Origin: Mesorhizobium sp. 1M-11
GTDB lineage: Bacteria > Pseudomonadota > Alphaproteobacteria > Rhizobiales > Rhizobiaceae
Direction: 5' to 3'
DNA length: 64,000 nt
NCBI RefSeq assembly: GCF_001303895.1
Contig: NZ_LJSD01000011.1
Location: 694,409 to 758,408 of the forward strand
The notes beneath the pieces were generated by a model. That model was not told the origin of the DNA. It did not search any database and saw only the letters and a program-made list of their open reading frames with translations. The first letter of the stretch is position 1. Every line of letters starts with the position of its first letter. Positions 51,880-61,246 of the stretch are shown one piece after another. The position numbers were made by a program, and so were the translations under genes.

Positions 51880-52970
51880 TCAAGCCGCATCCACTCAAAG
51901 GCCCGAACAAGTTCAAGCTCGGCGTGTTCTCCATGAACGCCGACGGCGGCCTGGCGATGACGACGGCGCCCGAGCGCTGGCGTGCCCGCTGGGACGACAA
52001 TCTCAACGCCGCCCGCATCGCCGACAGTGCAGGGCTCGAATTCCTGCTGCCGATCGCACGCTGGCGCGGTTTCGGCGGCGTCACCCATGCACGCGAATGG
52101 TCGTTCGAGACCTTCACCTGGGCGGCAGGGCTGGCGACCGCGACGGAAAACATCGCCCTGTTCATGACCGTGCATGTGCCCCTGGTCCATCCGCTGCAGG
52201 CCGCCAAGGCGCTTGCCACGGTCGATCATATTTCCGGCGGCCGCGCCGGCCTCAACATCGTCTGCGGCTGGAACCCGGACGAGTTCGCCATGTTCGGCCA
52301 GACGGTCGGCGAGCGCACCTATGACCAGGCCGAGGAATGGATCACCATCATCGAACGCGCCTACAAGTCACGCGAGCCGTTCGACTTCGCCGGCGAATTC
52401 TATGACCTCAAGGGTGTGGTGAGCCGGCCTGCCAGCCTGCAGGCACCGCGCCCGGTGACGATGAACGCCGCCTTCGGTGCACCCGGCCGCAACTACGCGG
52501 CGCGGCATTGCGACTATCTGTTCTCGACCTTCTCCGAGATTTCGGAAGGCCGCGCCCATGTCGTGGACATCGCCAACCGCGCCGCAGAAGTCGGCCGCGA
52601 CGTCGGCGTCTACACGGTCTGCCACGTGGTCTGCCGCGAAACGCAGCAGGAGGCGGAGGACTACTACCGCCGCTACGCGCTCGAACTCGCAGACAAGGGC
52701 GCCGTCGACGAGCATATGAAGAAAAAGAAGGAATTCGCGCATTCCCACGACGACAAGGCGTTCACTGAATATCGCCAGCGCTTCGCCGGCGGCGCGGGCA
52801 CCTATCCGTTGGTTGGCACGCCGGAGAAGATCGTCGACGACCTGATCCGCATCATGGAACAGGGCTATGCAGGCGCGGCACTCTCCTTCGTCAACTACAC
52901 CTATGACCTGCCGTTCTTCTGCGACCGCGTGCTGCCGTTGATGCGGAAAGCCGGGCTGAGGATGAACTGA
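51876..52970 (+). CDS. RutA/SfnG-like FMN-dependent monooxygenase
   Basis: A 364-residue flavin-dependent oxidoreductase of the luciferase-like (LLM) class. KFKLGVFSMNADGGLAMTT, LPIARWRGFGG, GLATATENIALFMTVHVPLVHPLQAAKALATVDHISGGRAGLNIVCGWN in outline, and DFAGEFYDLKGVVSRPA fit the RutA/SfnG/DszA-like branch, two-component monooxygenases. Reduced FMN would come from the flavin reductase encoded next. RutA opens the uracil ring, but no other rut genes (RutB-E, G) are here, so the substrate is something else. Confidence 0.87.
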   Translation: MIKPHPLKGPNKFKLGVFSMNADGGLAMTTAPERWRARWDDNLNAARIADSAGLEFLLPIARWRGFGGVTHAREWSFETFTWAAGLATATENIALFMTVHVPLVHPLQAAKALATVDHISGGRAGLNIVCGWNPDEFAMFGQTVGERTYDQAEEWITIIERAYKSREPFDFAGEFYDLKGVVSRPASLQAPRPVTMNAAFGAPGRNYAARHCDYLFSTFSEISEGRAHVVDIANRAAEVGRDVGVYTVCHVVCRETQQEAEDYYRRYALELADKGAVDEHMKKKKEFAHSHDDKAFTEYRQRFAGGAGTYPLVGTPEKIVDDLIRIMEQGYAGAALSFVNYTYDLPFFCDRVLPLMRKAGLRMN

Positions 52971-53500
52971 TGGACGCTGCAACCGGCGCGCTGCCCGCGC
53001 ACGGCACGGTCGACCCGCGCGGCTTCAAGCAAGGCATGCGCGCGATGGCTGGCGCTGTCGCGATCCTGGCCGCCGAGGACGCCGGGCATGGCTGCTTCGG
53101 GCTGACGGCAACCGCCGTCTGTTCGTTCAGCGCTGAGCCGCCTTCGCTGCTCGCCTGCGTGCACAAGAACAGCACCTTCGCTTCATTGACCCGGCAGGAC
53201 ATGGCCTTTTCGGTCAACCTGCCGGCGGCAGACCAGGAGAATGTCGCGCGTGTCTTCGGTGGCATGACGACGGCCAAGGGCGTGGCGCGTTTCTCGGCAG
53301 GCTCGTGGGTTCGCGGCGAGGCCGGCGCGCCCCTGCTGGTCAGCGCCCGCGCGGTGTTCGAGTGCCAGGTTGGCGAGATCATCGCACGCGCCTCGCACCT
53401 GATCCTGATCGGCCTGGTGACCAAGGTGACGCTCGACCGTGTCGAGCGCGAGCCGATCTTCTATGCCCACGGGCGCTTTATCACTGTAAACGGTCAATAA
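52970..53500 (+). CDS. Flavin reductase (RutF/HpaC-like)
   Basis: A 176-residue flavin reductase: FKQGMRAMAGAVAILAAED, CFGLTATAVCSFSAEPPSLLACVHKNSTF, MAFSVNLPAADQ and the final FYAHGRFI. It supplies reduced FMN to the monooxygenase before it; stop and start overlap by one base (TGATG). Cytosolic. Length and motifs are typical of the family. Confidence 0.9.
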   Translation: MDAATGALPAHGTVDPRGFKQGMRAMAGAVAILAAEDAGHGCFGLTATAVCSFSAEPPSLLACVHKNSTFASLTRQDMAFSVNLPAADQENVARVFGGMTTAKGVARFSAGSWVRGEAGAPLLVSARAVFECQVGEIIARASHLILIGLVTKVTLDRVEREPIFYAHGRFITVNGQ

Positions 53501-53513
53501 CGGAGATCAGCCG

Positions 53514-54272
53514 ATGTCCCCTGTCCTGTCCGGCCGGCTGAAAACCCGGCTTGCCGCCAACGAACAGCTCGGCCTGGTCTGGCTGACGCTCGGCCATGCC
53601 TCGATCACCGAAATGGCAGCGCATTCCGGCGCCGACGCACTTGTCATCGACCTGCAGCACGGGCTGTGGGATCGCCGCTCGCTGGAAACGACCGTCGGCA
53701 TCGCCGCGGGCACGGCTCCGGTGATCGCGCGCGTGGCGGACAGTTCGACGACGGCGATCGGCAATGCGCTGGATGCCGGCTGCGACGGCGTGCTGGTGCC
53801 CCTGATCGAAAGCCGCGAACAGGCCGAGCAGGCAATATCTGCCGCCCGTTTTCCGCCGCACGGCCATCGCTCCGGCGGCGGCGTGCGGCCGCTGGCCATG
53901 GGTTTCGGCACCTATCTCGAACGGGCAGGCCATGTGGCCGTCGGCCTGATGATCGAGACCGCCGCCGGTGTCGAATATGCGGAGGCCATCGTTGCCGCTC
54001 CCGGACTGGATTTCGTGCTGATCGGCACCGGCGATCTCGGCATTTCCTATGCGGCACGCGGCGAAGACAGCGACGCTACGGAAAAGGGTTGCCTGCGCGT
54101 GAAGGAAGCCTGCGCCAAAGCCGGCATTCCTTGCGGCATCTTCACCGGCAATGTCGACAAGGCGCTCGAACGGCGCGCCGAAGGTTATCATCTCGTGGTG
54201 CTCGCTTCCGATGTCGAGGTGGTGCGTGATGCCTTCAACGGCGTGGTGCGCGATTTCGCCGGGGCGGCATGA
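53514..54272 (+). CDS. HpcH/HpaI-family aldolase
   Basis: A 252-residue class II, divalent-metal pyruvate aldolase of the HpcH/HpaI/citrate lyase family. ADALVIDLQHGLWDRRS, VIARVADSSTTAIGNALDAGCDGVLVPLIES, GLMIETAAGVEYAEAI and FVLIGTGDLGIS show the metal-binding Glu/Asp positions. Such enzymes cleave 4-hydroxy-2-oxo acids to pyruvate or glyoxylate plus an aldehyde. After transamination and monooxygenation, it would perform the final C-C cleavage of this pathway. Confidence 0.87.
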   Translation: MSPVLSGRLKTRLAANEQLGLVWLTLGHASITEMAAHSGADALVIDLQHGLWDRRSLETTVGIAAGTAPVIARVADSSTTAIGNALDAGCDGVLVPLIESREQAEQAISAARFPPHGHRSGGGVRPLAMGFGTYLERAGHVAVGLMIETAAGVEYAEAIVAAPGLDFVLIGTGDLGISYAARGEDSDATEKGCLRVKEACAKAGIPCGIFTGNVDKALERRAEGYHLVVLASDVEVVRDAFNGVVRDFAGAA

Positions 54273-54772
54273 TGAAAGCACCTTTTCGCGAGCGGCTCGA
54301 TTTCGACAGCGGCAGCGGCCAGGTACTGGATGAAAGCCGTCGCTACATGCTGATGCGGCCCGAGGCGCTGATGGGCCTGTTCCGCCGGCTTGATGACGAA
54401 ACCCGGCTGAAGGCACTGGATGCGCTCGCGGCCTCTGTGATCGAAATGGGCGGCGACAGCGCGCGTGCCTACAAGGCGCATGGCGGCGGCAATGCCGACG
54501 CCCTGCTGTCGACCGTGGCCGGCACCGCGCCAGATCTCGGCTGGGGCGCCTGGTCCTTTGCCAGAGTTTCGTCCGGCATCGAACTCACGGTCCGGAACAG
54601 CCCCTTTGCGGCTGGTTATGGCTCCGCATCGCAACCCGTCTGCCATGCCATTGCAGGCATGGTAACGGCGGTCAGCCGGATGGTGCTGGACAGTGACGAT
54701 ATCGTCGCGCGCGAAACCGAATGCGCCGCCTGCGGTGCCCCGGCCTGCCGCTTCGAGGCGCGTCAGATCTGA
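54269..54772 (+). CDS. V4R-domain protein (4-vinyl reductase-like)
   Basis: A 167-residue protein whose C-terminal part matches the V4R small-molecule-binding domain, ending ETECAACGAPACRFEA with three cysteines that usually bind zinc. It overlaps the aldolase stop by four bases, so it belongs to the catabolic operon. V4R domains occur in regulators of phenol degradation and in bacteriochlorophyll and methanogen proteins. Here it could bind a pathway intermediate, act as chaperone or be an enzyme; no precedent for this context is known to me. Confidence 0.8.
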   Translation: MMKAPFRERLDFDSGSGQVLDESRRYMLMRPEALMGLFRRLDDETRLKALDALAASVIEMGGDSARAYKAHGGGNADALLSTVAGTAPDLGWGAWSFARVSSGIELTVRNSPFAAGYGSASQPVCHAIAGMVTAVSRMVLDSDDIVARETECAACGAPACRFEARQI

Positions 54773-54778
54773 CGCTGG

Positions 54779-55609
54779 CTAGCCTTCCAGCAGGGTTCGG
54801 GTCAGCGGATGTGTGGCATCCGCCAGCCCATCGATGACGCTGAAATGATGCCGGTCCGGCTCGGCGTAGAAGCCGGTCGAGGCTCCCAAGCCGGTCCAGA
54901 TATTGGCAAGGAGATCCGACTGGCGGATGAATTCCGAGCGTTCGCCGCCGCCCACCCAGCACACCAGCCTGGCACCATCCATCGGCGGCAGCAGAACCGG
55001 GCTCTCTGCGGCAGCCTCGGAGGTGTCGATCTTGAGCGTCTTGTTCATGCCTGTGTTCATGATCGGCCGCAGGTCATGCACGCCTGACAGCGAGACCGTG
55101 TTGACGACACGGCGACGCACAGCCTCCGGCAGCGGCGATGTCGCTGAAATCATGCGCGTGACGAGATGGCCACCGGCCGAATGGCCCGTCAGGCGGATGT
55201 CACCGGCGACCAGTTCGGCCGCCTTCGTTACGGCCGCGCCGATTTCGGCGGAAATCTGACTGATGCGCGCCTCGGGTGCCAGCGTATAGGACGGCATCGC
55301 TACCGCATGGCCGCTTTCGACGGCGCCACGCGCCAGGTGCGACCAGAAGCTCTTGTCGAGCGCCATCCAGTAGCCGCCATGCACGAAGACGAGGAGCCCC
55401 TTCGGTGTACCGGTGGGCAGGAACAGGTCGAGCCGGTTACGTGTACCCTCGCCATAGGCGATGTCGAGTTGCGCGCGGCCTGACGCCGCCAGTTCATCAC
55501 GGTATGCTGCCGCCGGCGCGACCCAGGCCTCGGGCCAGCGATCGCCTCCGGCGATGTTGGCGCCATTGGTGTAGGCGTTGTCCCAGTCGACGATCTTGTG
55601 AACGACCAT
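54779..55609 (-). CDS. Alpha/beta hydrolase, probable kynurenine formamidase
   Basis: A 276-residue alpha/beta hydrolase. The oxyanion motif HGGYW (77-81), nucleophile Ser144 in TGHSAGGH and the catalytic His in DRHHFSVIDGL are those of arylformamidases of the HGGxW type, which hydrolyse N-formylkynurenine to kynurenine. It is unrelated to metal-dependent KynB. It is divergent from the 2-aminobenzoate-CoA ligase, KynU and KynA genes, which strongly supports this reading. Confidence 0.82.
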   Translation of the reverse strand: MVVHKIVDWDNAYTNGANIAGGDRWPEAWVAPAAAYRDELAASGRAQLDIAYGEGTRNRLDLFLPTGTPKGLLVFVHGGYWMALDKSFWSHLARGAVESGHAVAMPSYTLAPEARISQISAEIGAAVTKAAELVAGDIRLTGHSAGGHLVTRMISATSPLPEAVRRRVVNTVSLSGVHDLRPIMNTGMNKTLKIDTSEAAAESPVLLPPMDGARLVCWVGGGERSEFIRQSDLLANIWTGLGASTGFYAEPDRHHFSVIDGLADATHPLTRTLLEG

Positions 55610-55835
55610 GTTCGCTACCTCTCCCTCGCCTGTTCTGGCCAGCCTACAATAGGCAAGCGTCGGGCCAGCGCAACGATAAACTTTATGCTTGAAATAACTC
55701 CGGCGCTATGCGAGCGTTTCTGCCAGCGGAACGGGTGGGCGTGCAGTCACGCAGTCCACGAGCCGGCACCGCCGACAAACAAGCTGCACCAAGACGGCTG
55801 GCGCAAACCTTACGGAAGCTGGGAGATCGAACGAG

Positions 55836-57455
55836 ATGCTTGGGCCGACGGCGCATACCGATACGTTTGCACGAGACAATCTCCCACCTCCGGACCTTTG
55901 GCCCGATTTCCTGCTCGACGGTTTCGACTATCCCGATCACCTCAATGCCGGTGTCGAGCTCACCGACCGCATGGTCGAAAAAGGCTTCGGCGACCACACT
56001 GCATTGATCGGCAACGGCCGCCGCCGCACCTACAAGGAACTGGCCGACTGGACCAGCCGGCTGGCACATGCACTCGTCGAAAACTACGGCGTCAAGCCAG
56101 GCAATCGCGTACTGATCCGATCGGCCAACAATCCCGCCATGGTCGCCTGCTGGCTTGCCGCAACCAAGGCAGGTGCTGTGGTGGTCAACACCATGCCGAT
56201 GCTGCGCGCCGGTGAACTTGCTCAGATCGTCGACAAGGCTGAAATCACGCTGGCGCTCTGCGACACCAGGCTGATGGAAGAAATGGTGGCCTGCGCCAAG
56301 CAGAGCAGCTTCCTGAAGCAGGTCATCGGCTTCGACGGCACCGCCAATCACGATGCCGAGCTCGACCGCGTCGCACTCGACAAATCCGTGCGCTTCGACG
56401 CGGTCAAGACAGGCCGCGACGATGTCGCCCTGCTCGGCTTCACTTCCGGCACCACCGGCATGCCGAAGGCGACGATGCATTTCCATCGCGATCTTCTCAT
56501 CATCGCCGACGGTTACGCCCGCGAGGTGCTTAGCGTGACGCCGGACGACATCTTCATCGGCTCGCCACCGCTGGCCTTTACTTTCGGTCTTGGGGGGCTG
56601 GCGATCTTCCCGCTGCGGTTCGGCGCAGCAGCGACCTTGCTGGAAAATGCCTCACCACCCAACATGGTCGAGATCATCCAGACCTATCGCGCCACCGTCT
56701 GTTTCACGGCCCCGACCGCCTATCGCGCCATGCTGGCGGCGATGGACAAAGGCGCCGATCTCTCTTCGCTACGCGCTGCGGTCTCCGCGGGTGAGACGCT
56801 GCCGGCCCCGGTCTATGAAGAATGGATGGAAAAGACCGGCAAGCCGATGCTCGACGGCATCGGCGCCACCGAGATGCTGCATATCTTCATCTCCAACCGT
56901 TTCGGCGATTCCAAACCGGCCTGCACCGGCAAGCCTGTCGGCGGTTATGAGGCGAAGATCGTCGATGAGGACATGAATGAATTGCCCCGTGGCGAAGTCG
57001 GCCGGCTCGCCGTGCGGGGTCCGACCGGCTGCCGGTATCTGGCAGACGACCGTCAGCTGAAATATGTGAGCAAGGGCTGGAACCTGACCGGCGACTCCTT
57101 CTTCCAGGACGAGGATGGCTATCTGCATTTCGCCGCGCGCTCCGACGACATGATCATCTCGGCCGGCTACAACATCGCCGGGCCGGAGGTTGAGGCCGCA
57201 CTGCTGTCGCACGCCGATGTCAAGGAATGCGCCGTCATCGGTGCACCCGATGAGGAGCGTGGCCAGATCGTTCAGGCGCATGTCGTGTTGATAGAGGGCG
57301 TGGCGGCCGATGACCTGACCCGCAAGCGCCTGCAGGACCATGTCAAGGCGACCATCGCACCGTACAAATATCCGCGCTCGATCCAGTTCATCGATGCGCT
57401 GCCGAAAACCCAGACCGGGAAGATCCAACGCTTCCGCTTGAAAGACACCCACTGA
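55836..57455 (+). CDS. 2-aminobenzoate-CoA ligase
   Basis: A 539-residue acyl-adenylating enzyme. P-loop LLGFTSGTTGMPKATMHFH (about 206-224 by count), AVSAGETLP, DGIGATEMLHIF, the hinge SDDMIISAGYNIAGPEVE and the catalytic Lys in PKTQTGKIQRF are complete. The N-terminal DTFARDNLPPPDLWPDF resembles benzoate/2-aminobenzoate-CoA ligases. It activates anthranilate made by kynureninase, whose gene lies 2 bases downstream. GGGAG stands before ATG 55836. Confidence 0.85.
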   Translation: MLGPTAHTDTFARDNLPPPDLWPDFLLDGFDYPDHLNAGVELTDRMVEKGFGDHTALIGNGRRRTYKELADWTSRLAHALVENYGVKPGNRVLIRSANNPAMVACWLAATKAGAVVVNTMPMLRAGELAQIVDKAEITLALCDTRLMEEMVACAKQSSFLKQVIGFDGTANHDAELDRVALDKSVRFDAVKTGRDDVALLGFTSGTTGMPKATMHFHRDLLIIADGYAREVLSVTPDDIFIGSPPLAFTFGLGGLAIFPLRFGAAATLLENASPPNMVEIIQTYRATVCFTAPTAYRAMLAAMDKGADLSSLRAAVSAGETLPAPVYEEWMEKTGKPMLDGIGATEMLHIFISNRFGDSKPACTGKPVGGYEAKIVDEDMNELPRGEVGRLAVRGPTGCRYLADDRQLKYVSKGWNLTGDSFFQDEDGYLHFAARSDDMIISAGYNIAGPEVEAALLSHADVKECAVIGAPDEERGQIVQAHVVLIEGVAADDLTRKRLQDHVKATIAPYKYPRSIQFIDALPKTQTGKIQRFRLKDTH

Positions 57456-57457
57456 TC

Positions 57458-58651
57458 ATGACCGACTTCGCAAGAACACGCAGCCTCTTCCACATGCCGG
57501 ACGGCGTGTTCTATCTCGACGGCAATTCGCTGGGTCCGCTGCCGAAAAGCGCCACCCAACGCGTGCAGGAGATGATGACAGCCCAGTGGGGCGAGCAGCT
57601 GATCCGCGGCTGGAATGCCTCCGGCTGGATGATGCAGCCGCGCAAGCTCGGCGATCGCATTGGCAAGCTGATCGGCGCGCCGGAAGGCACCGTCGTCGTT
57701 GGTGACACGCTGTCGATCAAGGTCTACCAGGCGCTCGCTTCCGCACTGGACCTCAACCCGTCGCGACGTGTCGTGCTTTCCGACAACGGCAACTTCCCAT
57801 CCGACCTCTACATGGCACAGGGTTTGTTGGGCTCGCTCGACAAGGGCTACGAGTTGAAGGTGGTCGATCCGGAAGAGGTCGAAGCCGCGATCGACGAAAG
57901 CGTCGCCGTGCTGATGATCACCGAGGTGGACTACCGCACCGGCCGCTTGCATGACATGAAGAAGCTGACAGCCAAGGCACATGCCGCCGGCGTGCTGACC
58001 GTGTGGGATCTCGCGCATTCGGCTGGCGCGCTCGCCGTCGACCTTGAAGGCGCCAGGGCGGATTTCGCCGTCGGTTGCACCTATAAATATCTCAATGGCG
58101 GCCCAGGTGCCCCGGCGTTCATCTATGTCGCGCCGAAACATGCCGGCAAGGTGCGCCCTGCCCTGTCCGGCTGGCTCGGCCATGAAAGCCCCTTCGCTTT
58201 CGACCTCGATTACCGCTCGGGCGCCGGCATCGATCGCATGCGTGTCGGCACGCCGGCGGTCATCGCCATGGCGGCGCTCGATGCGGCGATGGACGCCTGG
58301 GAAGGCGTCTCCATGGCCGATGTGCGCAAGCAGTCGATCGCGCTCGCCGACCTCTTCATCCGCGAAGTCGAAGCATGCTGCCCGGAACTGACGCTCGCCT
58401 CGCCGCGCAATGGCACCGAGCGCGGCAGCCAGGTTTCGTTCCGCCATCCGGAAGGCTACGCCATCATGCAGGCACTGATCGCGCGCGGCGTCATCGGCGA
58501 CTTCCGTGCCCCTGACGCCGTTCGTTTCGGCTTCACACCGCTCTATATCGGCGAGCAGGAAGTGCTCGGCGCGGTCGGCGTGCTGGAAGACATCATGAAC
58601 AACCGGCGCTGGGACGAGCCGCAATACCGCAAGAAAGCCCTGGTGACATGA
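57458..58651 (+). CDS. kynU: Kynureninase
   Basis: A 397-residue PLP enzyme splitting kynurenine to anthranilate and alanine. [15 protein letters not shown] at the N-terminus, [13 protein letters not shown] and the PLP Lys in [16 protein letters not shown] are characteristic. It starts 2 bases after the CoA ligase and its stop overlaps kynA by four bases, so the three are one operon. Confidence 0.95.
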   Translation: MTDFARTRSLFHMPDGVFYLDGNSLGPLPKSATQRVQEMMTAQWGEQLIRGWNASGWMMQPRKLGDRIGKLIGAPEGTVVVGDTLSIKVYQALASALDLNPSRRVVLSDNGNFPSDLYMAQGLLGSLDKGYELKVVDPEEVEAAIDESVAVLMITEVDYRTGRLHDMKKLTAKAHAAGVLTVWDLAHSAGALAVDLEGARADFAVGCTYKYLNGGPGAPAFIYVAPKHAGKVRPALSGWLGHESPFAFDLDYRSGAGIDRMRVGTPAVIAMAALDAAMDAWEGVSMADVRKQSIALADLFIREVEACCPELTLASPRNGTERGSQVSFRHPEGYAIMQALIARGVIGDFRAPDAVRFGFTPLYIGEQEVLGAVGVLEDIMNNRRWDEPQYRKKALVT

Positions 58652-59484
58652 GCAAACCCTACGATCCTTCCAAGGAAGGCGCGCAGATGTCGTTCAAGGA
58701 ACGCATGTCCTATGGCGACTATCTGCATCTCGAGCGCGTGCTCGATGCGCAGGAGCCGCTTTCCAGCGCGCATGACGAATTGCTGTTCATCGTGCAGCAC
58801 CAGACATCCGAGCTGTGGATGAAGCTGGCGATCCACGAGATCCGCTCGGCCATGCGCGAAATCCGTTCCGATAGGCCGCAACCGGCATTCAAGATGCTGA
58901 CGCGCGTGGCGCGCATCTTCGAGCAGCTGAACAATTCCTGGGACGTGCTGCGCACCATGACCCCCAGCGAATACACCGAGTTCCGTAACTCGCTCGGCCA
59001 GTCGTCAGGGTTCCAGTCCTATCAGTATCGCGCAGTGGAGTTCCTGGTTGGCAATCGCAACACCGCCATGCTCGGGCCACATGCGCACCAGCCGGACCTG
59101 ATCGCCAAACTCGAGGAAATCCTGGCCGAACCCAGCCTCTACGACGAGGCGTTGCTGCTCCTCTCGCGCAACGGCTTCGACATCGGCGCCGACGCCAGCC
59201 GCACCAGCTGGCGTGAGACGCGCGAGGAGAACCCGCAAGTGCTCGAGGCCTGGAAGGCGGTCTACGCCGCGCCGCAGAAATACTGGGATCTCTACGAACT
59301 CGCCGAAAAGCTCGTCGATTTCGAGGACTATTTCCGGCGCTGGCGTTTCAACCACGTCACCACCGTGGAACGCATCATCGGCCTGAAGCGCGGTACCGGC
59401 GGCACCGGCGGCGTTTCCTATCTGCGCAAGATGCTGGAAGTGGTGCTGTTCCCGGAATTGTGGACCGTCCGCACGGTGCTGTAG
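58648..59484 (+). CDS. kynA: Tryptophan 2,3-dioxygenase
   Basis: A 278-residue heme dioxygenase that opens the indole ring of tryptophan. [53 protein letters not shown] and [28 protein letters not shown] in outline (proximal heme His in [13 protein letters not shown]) leave no doubt. Overlaps kynU by ATGA. Provides formylkynurenine for the formamidase. Confidence 0.96.
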   Translation: MSKPYDPSKEGAQMSFKERMSYGDYLHLERVLDAQEPLSSAHDELLFIVQHQTSELWMKLAIHEIRSAMREIRSDRPQPAFKMLTRVARIFEQLNNSWDVLRTMTPSEYTEFRNSLGQSSGFQSYQYRAVEFLVGNRNTAMLGPHAHQPDLIAKLEEILAEPSLYDEALLLLSRNGFDIGADASRTSWRETREENPQVLEAWKAVYAAPQKYWDLYELAEKLVDFEDYFRRWRFNHVTTVERIIGLKRGTGGTGGVSYLRKMLEVVLFPELWTVRTVL

Positions 59485-59500
59485 CGCTCTTGTCGCGGGC

Positions 59501-59531
59501 TTTGCCTTCTCCCCCTGAGGGAGAAGGCAAA
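59501..59531. terminator. Palindromic terminator between kynA and ridA
   Basis: TTTGCCTTCTCCC (59501-59513), loop CCTGA, GGGAGAAGGCAAA (59519-59531). This is a perfect 13-bp stem placed between convergent genes. The CTTCTCCC/GGGAGAAG core also occurs in rhizobial intergenic repeats. Confidence 0.8.
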
Positions 59532-59537
59532 TGGCCC

Positions 59538-59975
59538 TTAATCCGGGACGACAGCCGTCGCCTGGATCTCCACCAGCGCCTCGTCCTCGATCAGGCCCGA
59601 GACCTGGACCACCGCCATGGCCGGGAAGTTGCGGCCCATGGTGGCTTTCCACGCCGCACCGATCTCCTTCAGCGAAGCGGAGTAGGCTTTGCGGTCGAGC
59701 ACATACCAGGTCATGGTCGTGATGTGCTCTGGACCGGCGCCGCCCTCGCGCAGGATCGCGATGACGTTCTCCAGCGTCTGCCTGATCTGGCCCGGCAGAT
59801 CGTGAACCTCGAACTTGCACTGGCCATTCCAGCCAATCTGGCCACCCACGAAGATGGTACGGCCGCGCGCTTCCATGCCGTTGGCATAGCCGATCGGTTT
59901 CGCCCAGCCCTCGGGCTGCAATACCCGATGCGGCGTCGTGGCGGTCTTCTGTTCGGGCATGGCAGTCACGTTCAT
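59538..59975 (-). CDS. RidA-family enamine/imine deaminase
   Basis: A 145-residue RidA/YjgF/UK114 protein. GRTIFVGGQIGWNGQ, IRQTLENVIAILREGGAGPEHITTMTWYV and VVQVSGLIEDEALVEIQATAVVP fit the family, which destroys reactive enamine/imine intermediates. GGAG five bases before ATG 59975 decides the start over 59990. In this aminobenzoyl-CoA cluster it probably releases ammonia from an enamine formed after ring reduction. Last gene of the minus-strand operon. Confidence 0.88.
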   Translation of the reverse strand: MNVTAMPEQKTATTPHRVLQPEGWAKPIGYANGMEARGRTIFVGGQIGWNGQCKFEVHDLPGQIRQTLENVIAILREGGAGPEHITTMTWYVLDRKAYSASLKEIGAAWKATMGRNFPAMAVVQVSGLIEDEALVEIQATAVVPD

Positions 59976-59993
59976 GTCTACTCCAGTCATTTA

Positions 59994-60040
59994 GCGCATC
60001 GGCCCGAAAATCGGGATCGATTTTCGGAAAGCACGATGCG
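59994..60040. repeat. 48-bp palindromic repeat, copy B
   Basis: Same element as 33118-33165, with GCGCATCG and CGATGCG ends and the CCGAAAATCG/CGATTTTCGG inner arms. It lies between the acyl-CoA dehydrogenase and RidA genes. Confidence 0.85.
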
Positions 60041-60056
60041 TAGAAACAAAGATTCT

Positions 60057-61244
60057 CTAAGCACTCTTCATCAGCTCACGGCCGATAATCAGCTTCTGAA
60101 CTTCGGTGGCGCCCTCGTAGATGCGCAGTGCGCGGATCTCGCGGTACAGCGTCTCGGTAATCTCGCCGACACGCACGCCACGACCACCGAACATCTGCAA
60201 CGCCTGGTCGATCACCCATTGCGCGTTTTCCGTGGCCGTCATCTTGGCCATCGCCGCCTCGCGGGTGATCGGCAGTTTCTGCACGTCGCGCCGCCAGGCG
60301 GTGCGCACGGTCAGGAGCGATGCGGCATCGATCGCCGTTGCCATCTCGCCCAGCGTGCTCTGCGCGGTCGGCAGGTCGGCAAGCGTGGCGCCGAACATTT
60401 TTCGCGACTTGGCGTGTGCCACCGCCTCGTCCAGGGCGCGGCGTGCAAAGCCGAGCGCAGCAGCGGCGACGGATGGGCGGAAGATGTCCAACGTGCGCAT
60501 GGCGATCTTGAAGCCCTCACCCGGCTGACCGAGCAGGTTCGCCGCCGGCACGCGACAGTTTTCGAAGCGGATACGAGCCAGCGGATGCGGCGCGATCGTC
60601 TCGATGCGCTCTGCGATGTGGAAACCCGGCGTATCGGCATGGACGACAAAGGCGGAGATGCCGCGCGTGCCGGGAGCCTCGCCGGTGCGGGCAAAGACGG
60701 TATAGACGTCGGCAATGCCGCCGTTGGAGATGAAGACCTTCTCGCCGTTGAGCACGAACGCGTCGCCCTGGCGCTCAGCCGAGGTGCTCATCGCGGCGAC
60801 GTCCGAGCCCGCTTCTGGTTCGGTCAGTGCGAAGGCCGAGATCAGTTCGCCCTTTGCGATCCTGGGCAAAATGCTCTGCTTGATCTCGGGCGAGCCTGAA
60901 AGGCTGATGGCGCCAGTCCCCAACCCTTGCATGGCAAAGGCGAAATCGGCCAGCCCATCGGCATAGGCGAGTGTTTCGCGGATCAGGCAGAGCGAACGGC
61001 TGTCGATTTCCGCAGCCGCGCCACCGAATTCCGATGGCACGCAGTGGCGCAGGAAACCACCCGCGCCCAGCTTGCGAACCAGCCCCTTGCAGGCGCCGTC
61101 GGCATCGTGATGGTCGATATGACCAAGACTGCCGCTCGCAATGAAATGATCCAGGTCGGCGGCAAGCTTCTTGTGGTTCTCGGCAAAAAACGGCCAGTCG
61201 AGATGATCCCGCGTCGGGCCGCTGGAGCGTTGCGGATGGTCCAT
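60057..61244 (-). CDS. Acyl-CoA dehydrogenase
   Basis: A 395-residue FAD-dependent acyl-CoA dehydrogenase. [24 protein letters not shown] (FAD/substrate), [18 protein letters not shown], and the C-terminal [45 protein letters not shown] in outline (catalytic Glu in YEGATEVQ) are complete. It follows the enoyl-CoA hydratase with a 2-base gap. In the anthraniloyl-CoA route it would act after ring reduction. Confidence 0.92.
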   Translation of the reverse strand: MDHPQRSSGPTRDHLDWPFFAENHKKLAADLDHFIASGSLGHIDHHDADGACKGLVRKLGAGGFLRHCVPSEFGGAAAEIDSRSLCLIRETLAYADGLADFAFAMQGLGTGAISLSGSPEIKQSILPRIAKGELISAFALTEPEAGSDVAAMSTSAERQGDAFVLNGEKVFISNGGIADVYTVFARTGEAPGTRGISAFVVHADTPGFHIAERIETIAPHPLARIRFENCRVPAANLLGQPGEGFKIAMRTLDIFRPSVAAAALGFARRALDEAVAHAKSRKMFGATLADLPTAQSTLGEMATAIDAASLLTVRTAWRRDVQKLPITREAAMAKMTATENAQWVIDQALQMFGGRGVRVGEITETLYREIRALRIYEGATEVQKLIIGRELMKSA

Positions 61245-61246
61245 CG

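Noticed and set aside
51876..53500. Uracil-degrading rut operon
   Set aside because: Only RutA-like and RutF-like proteins occur; RutB, C, D, E and G are absent, and an HpcH aldolase and V4R protein follow instead.
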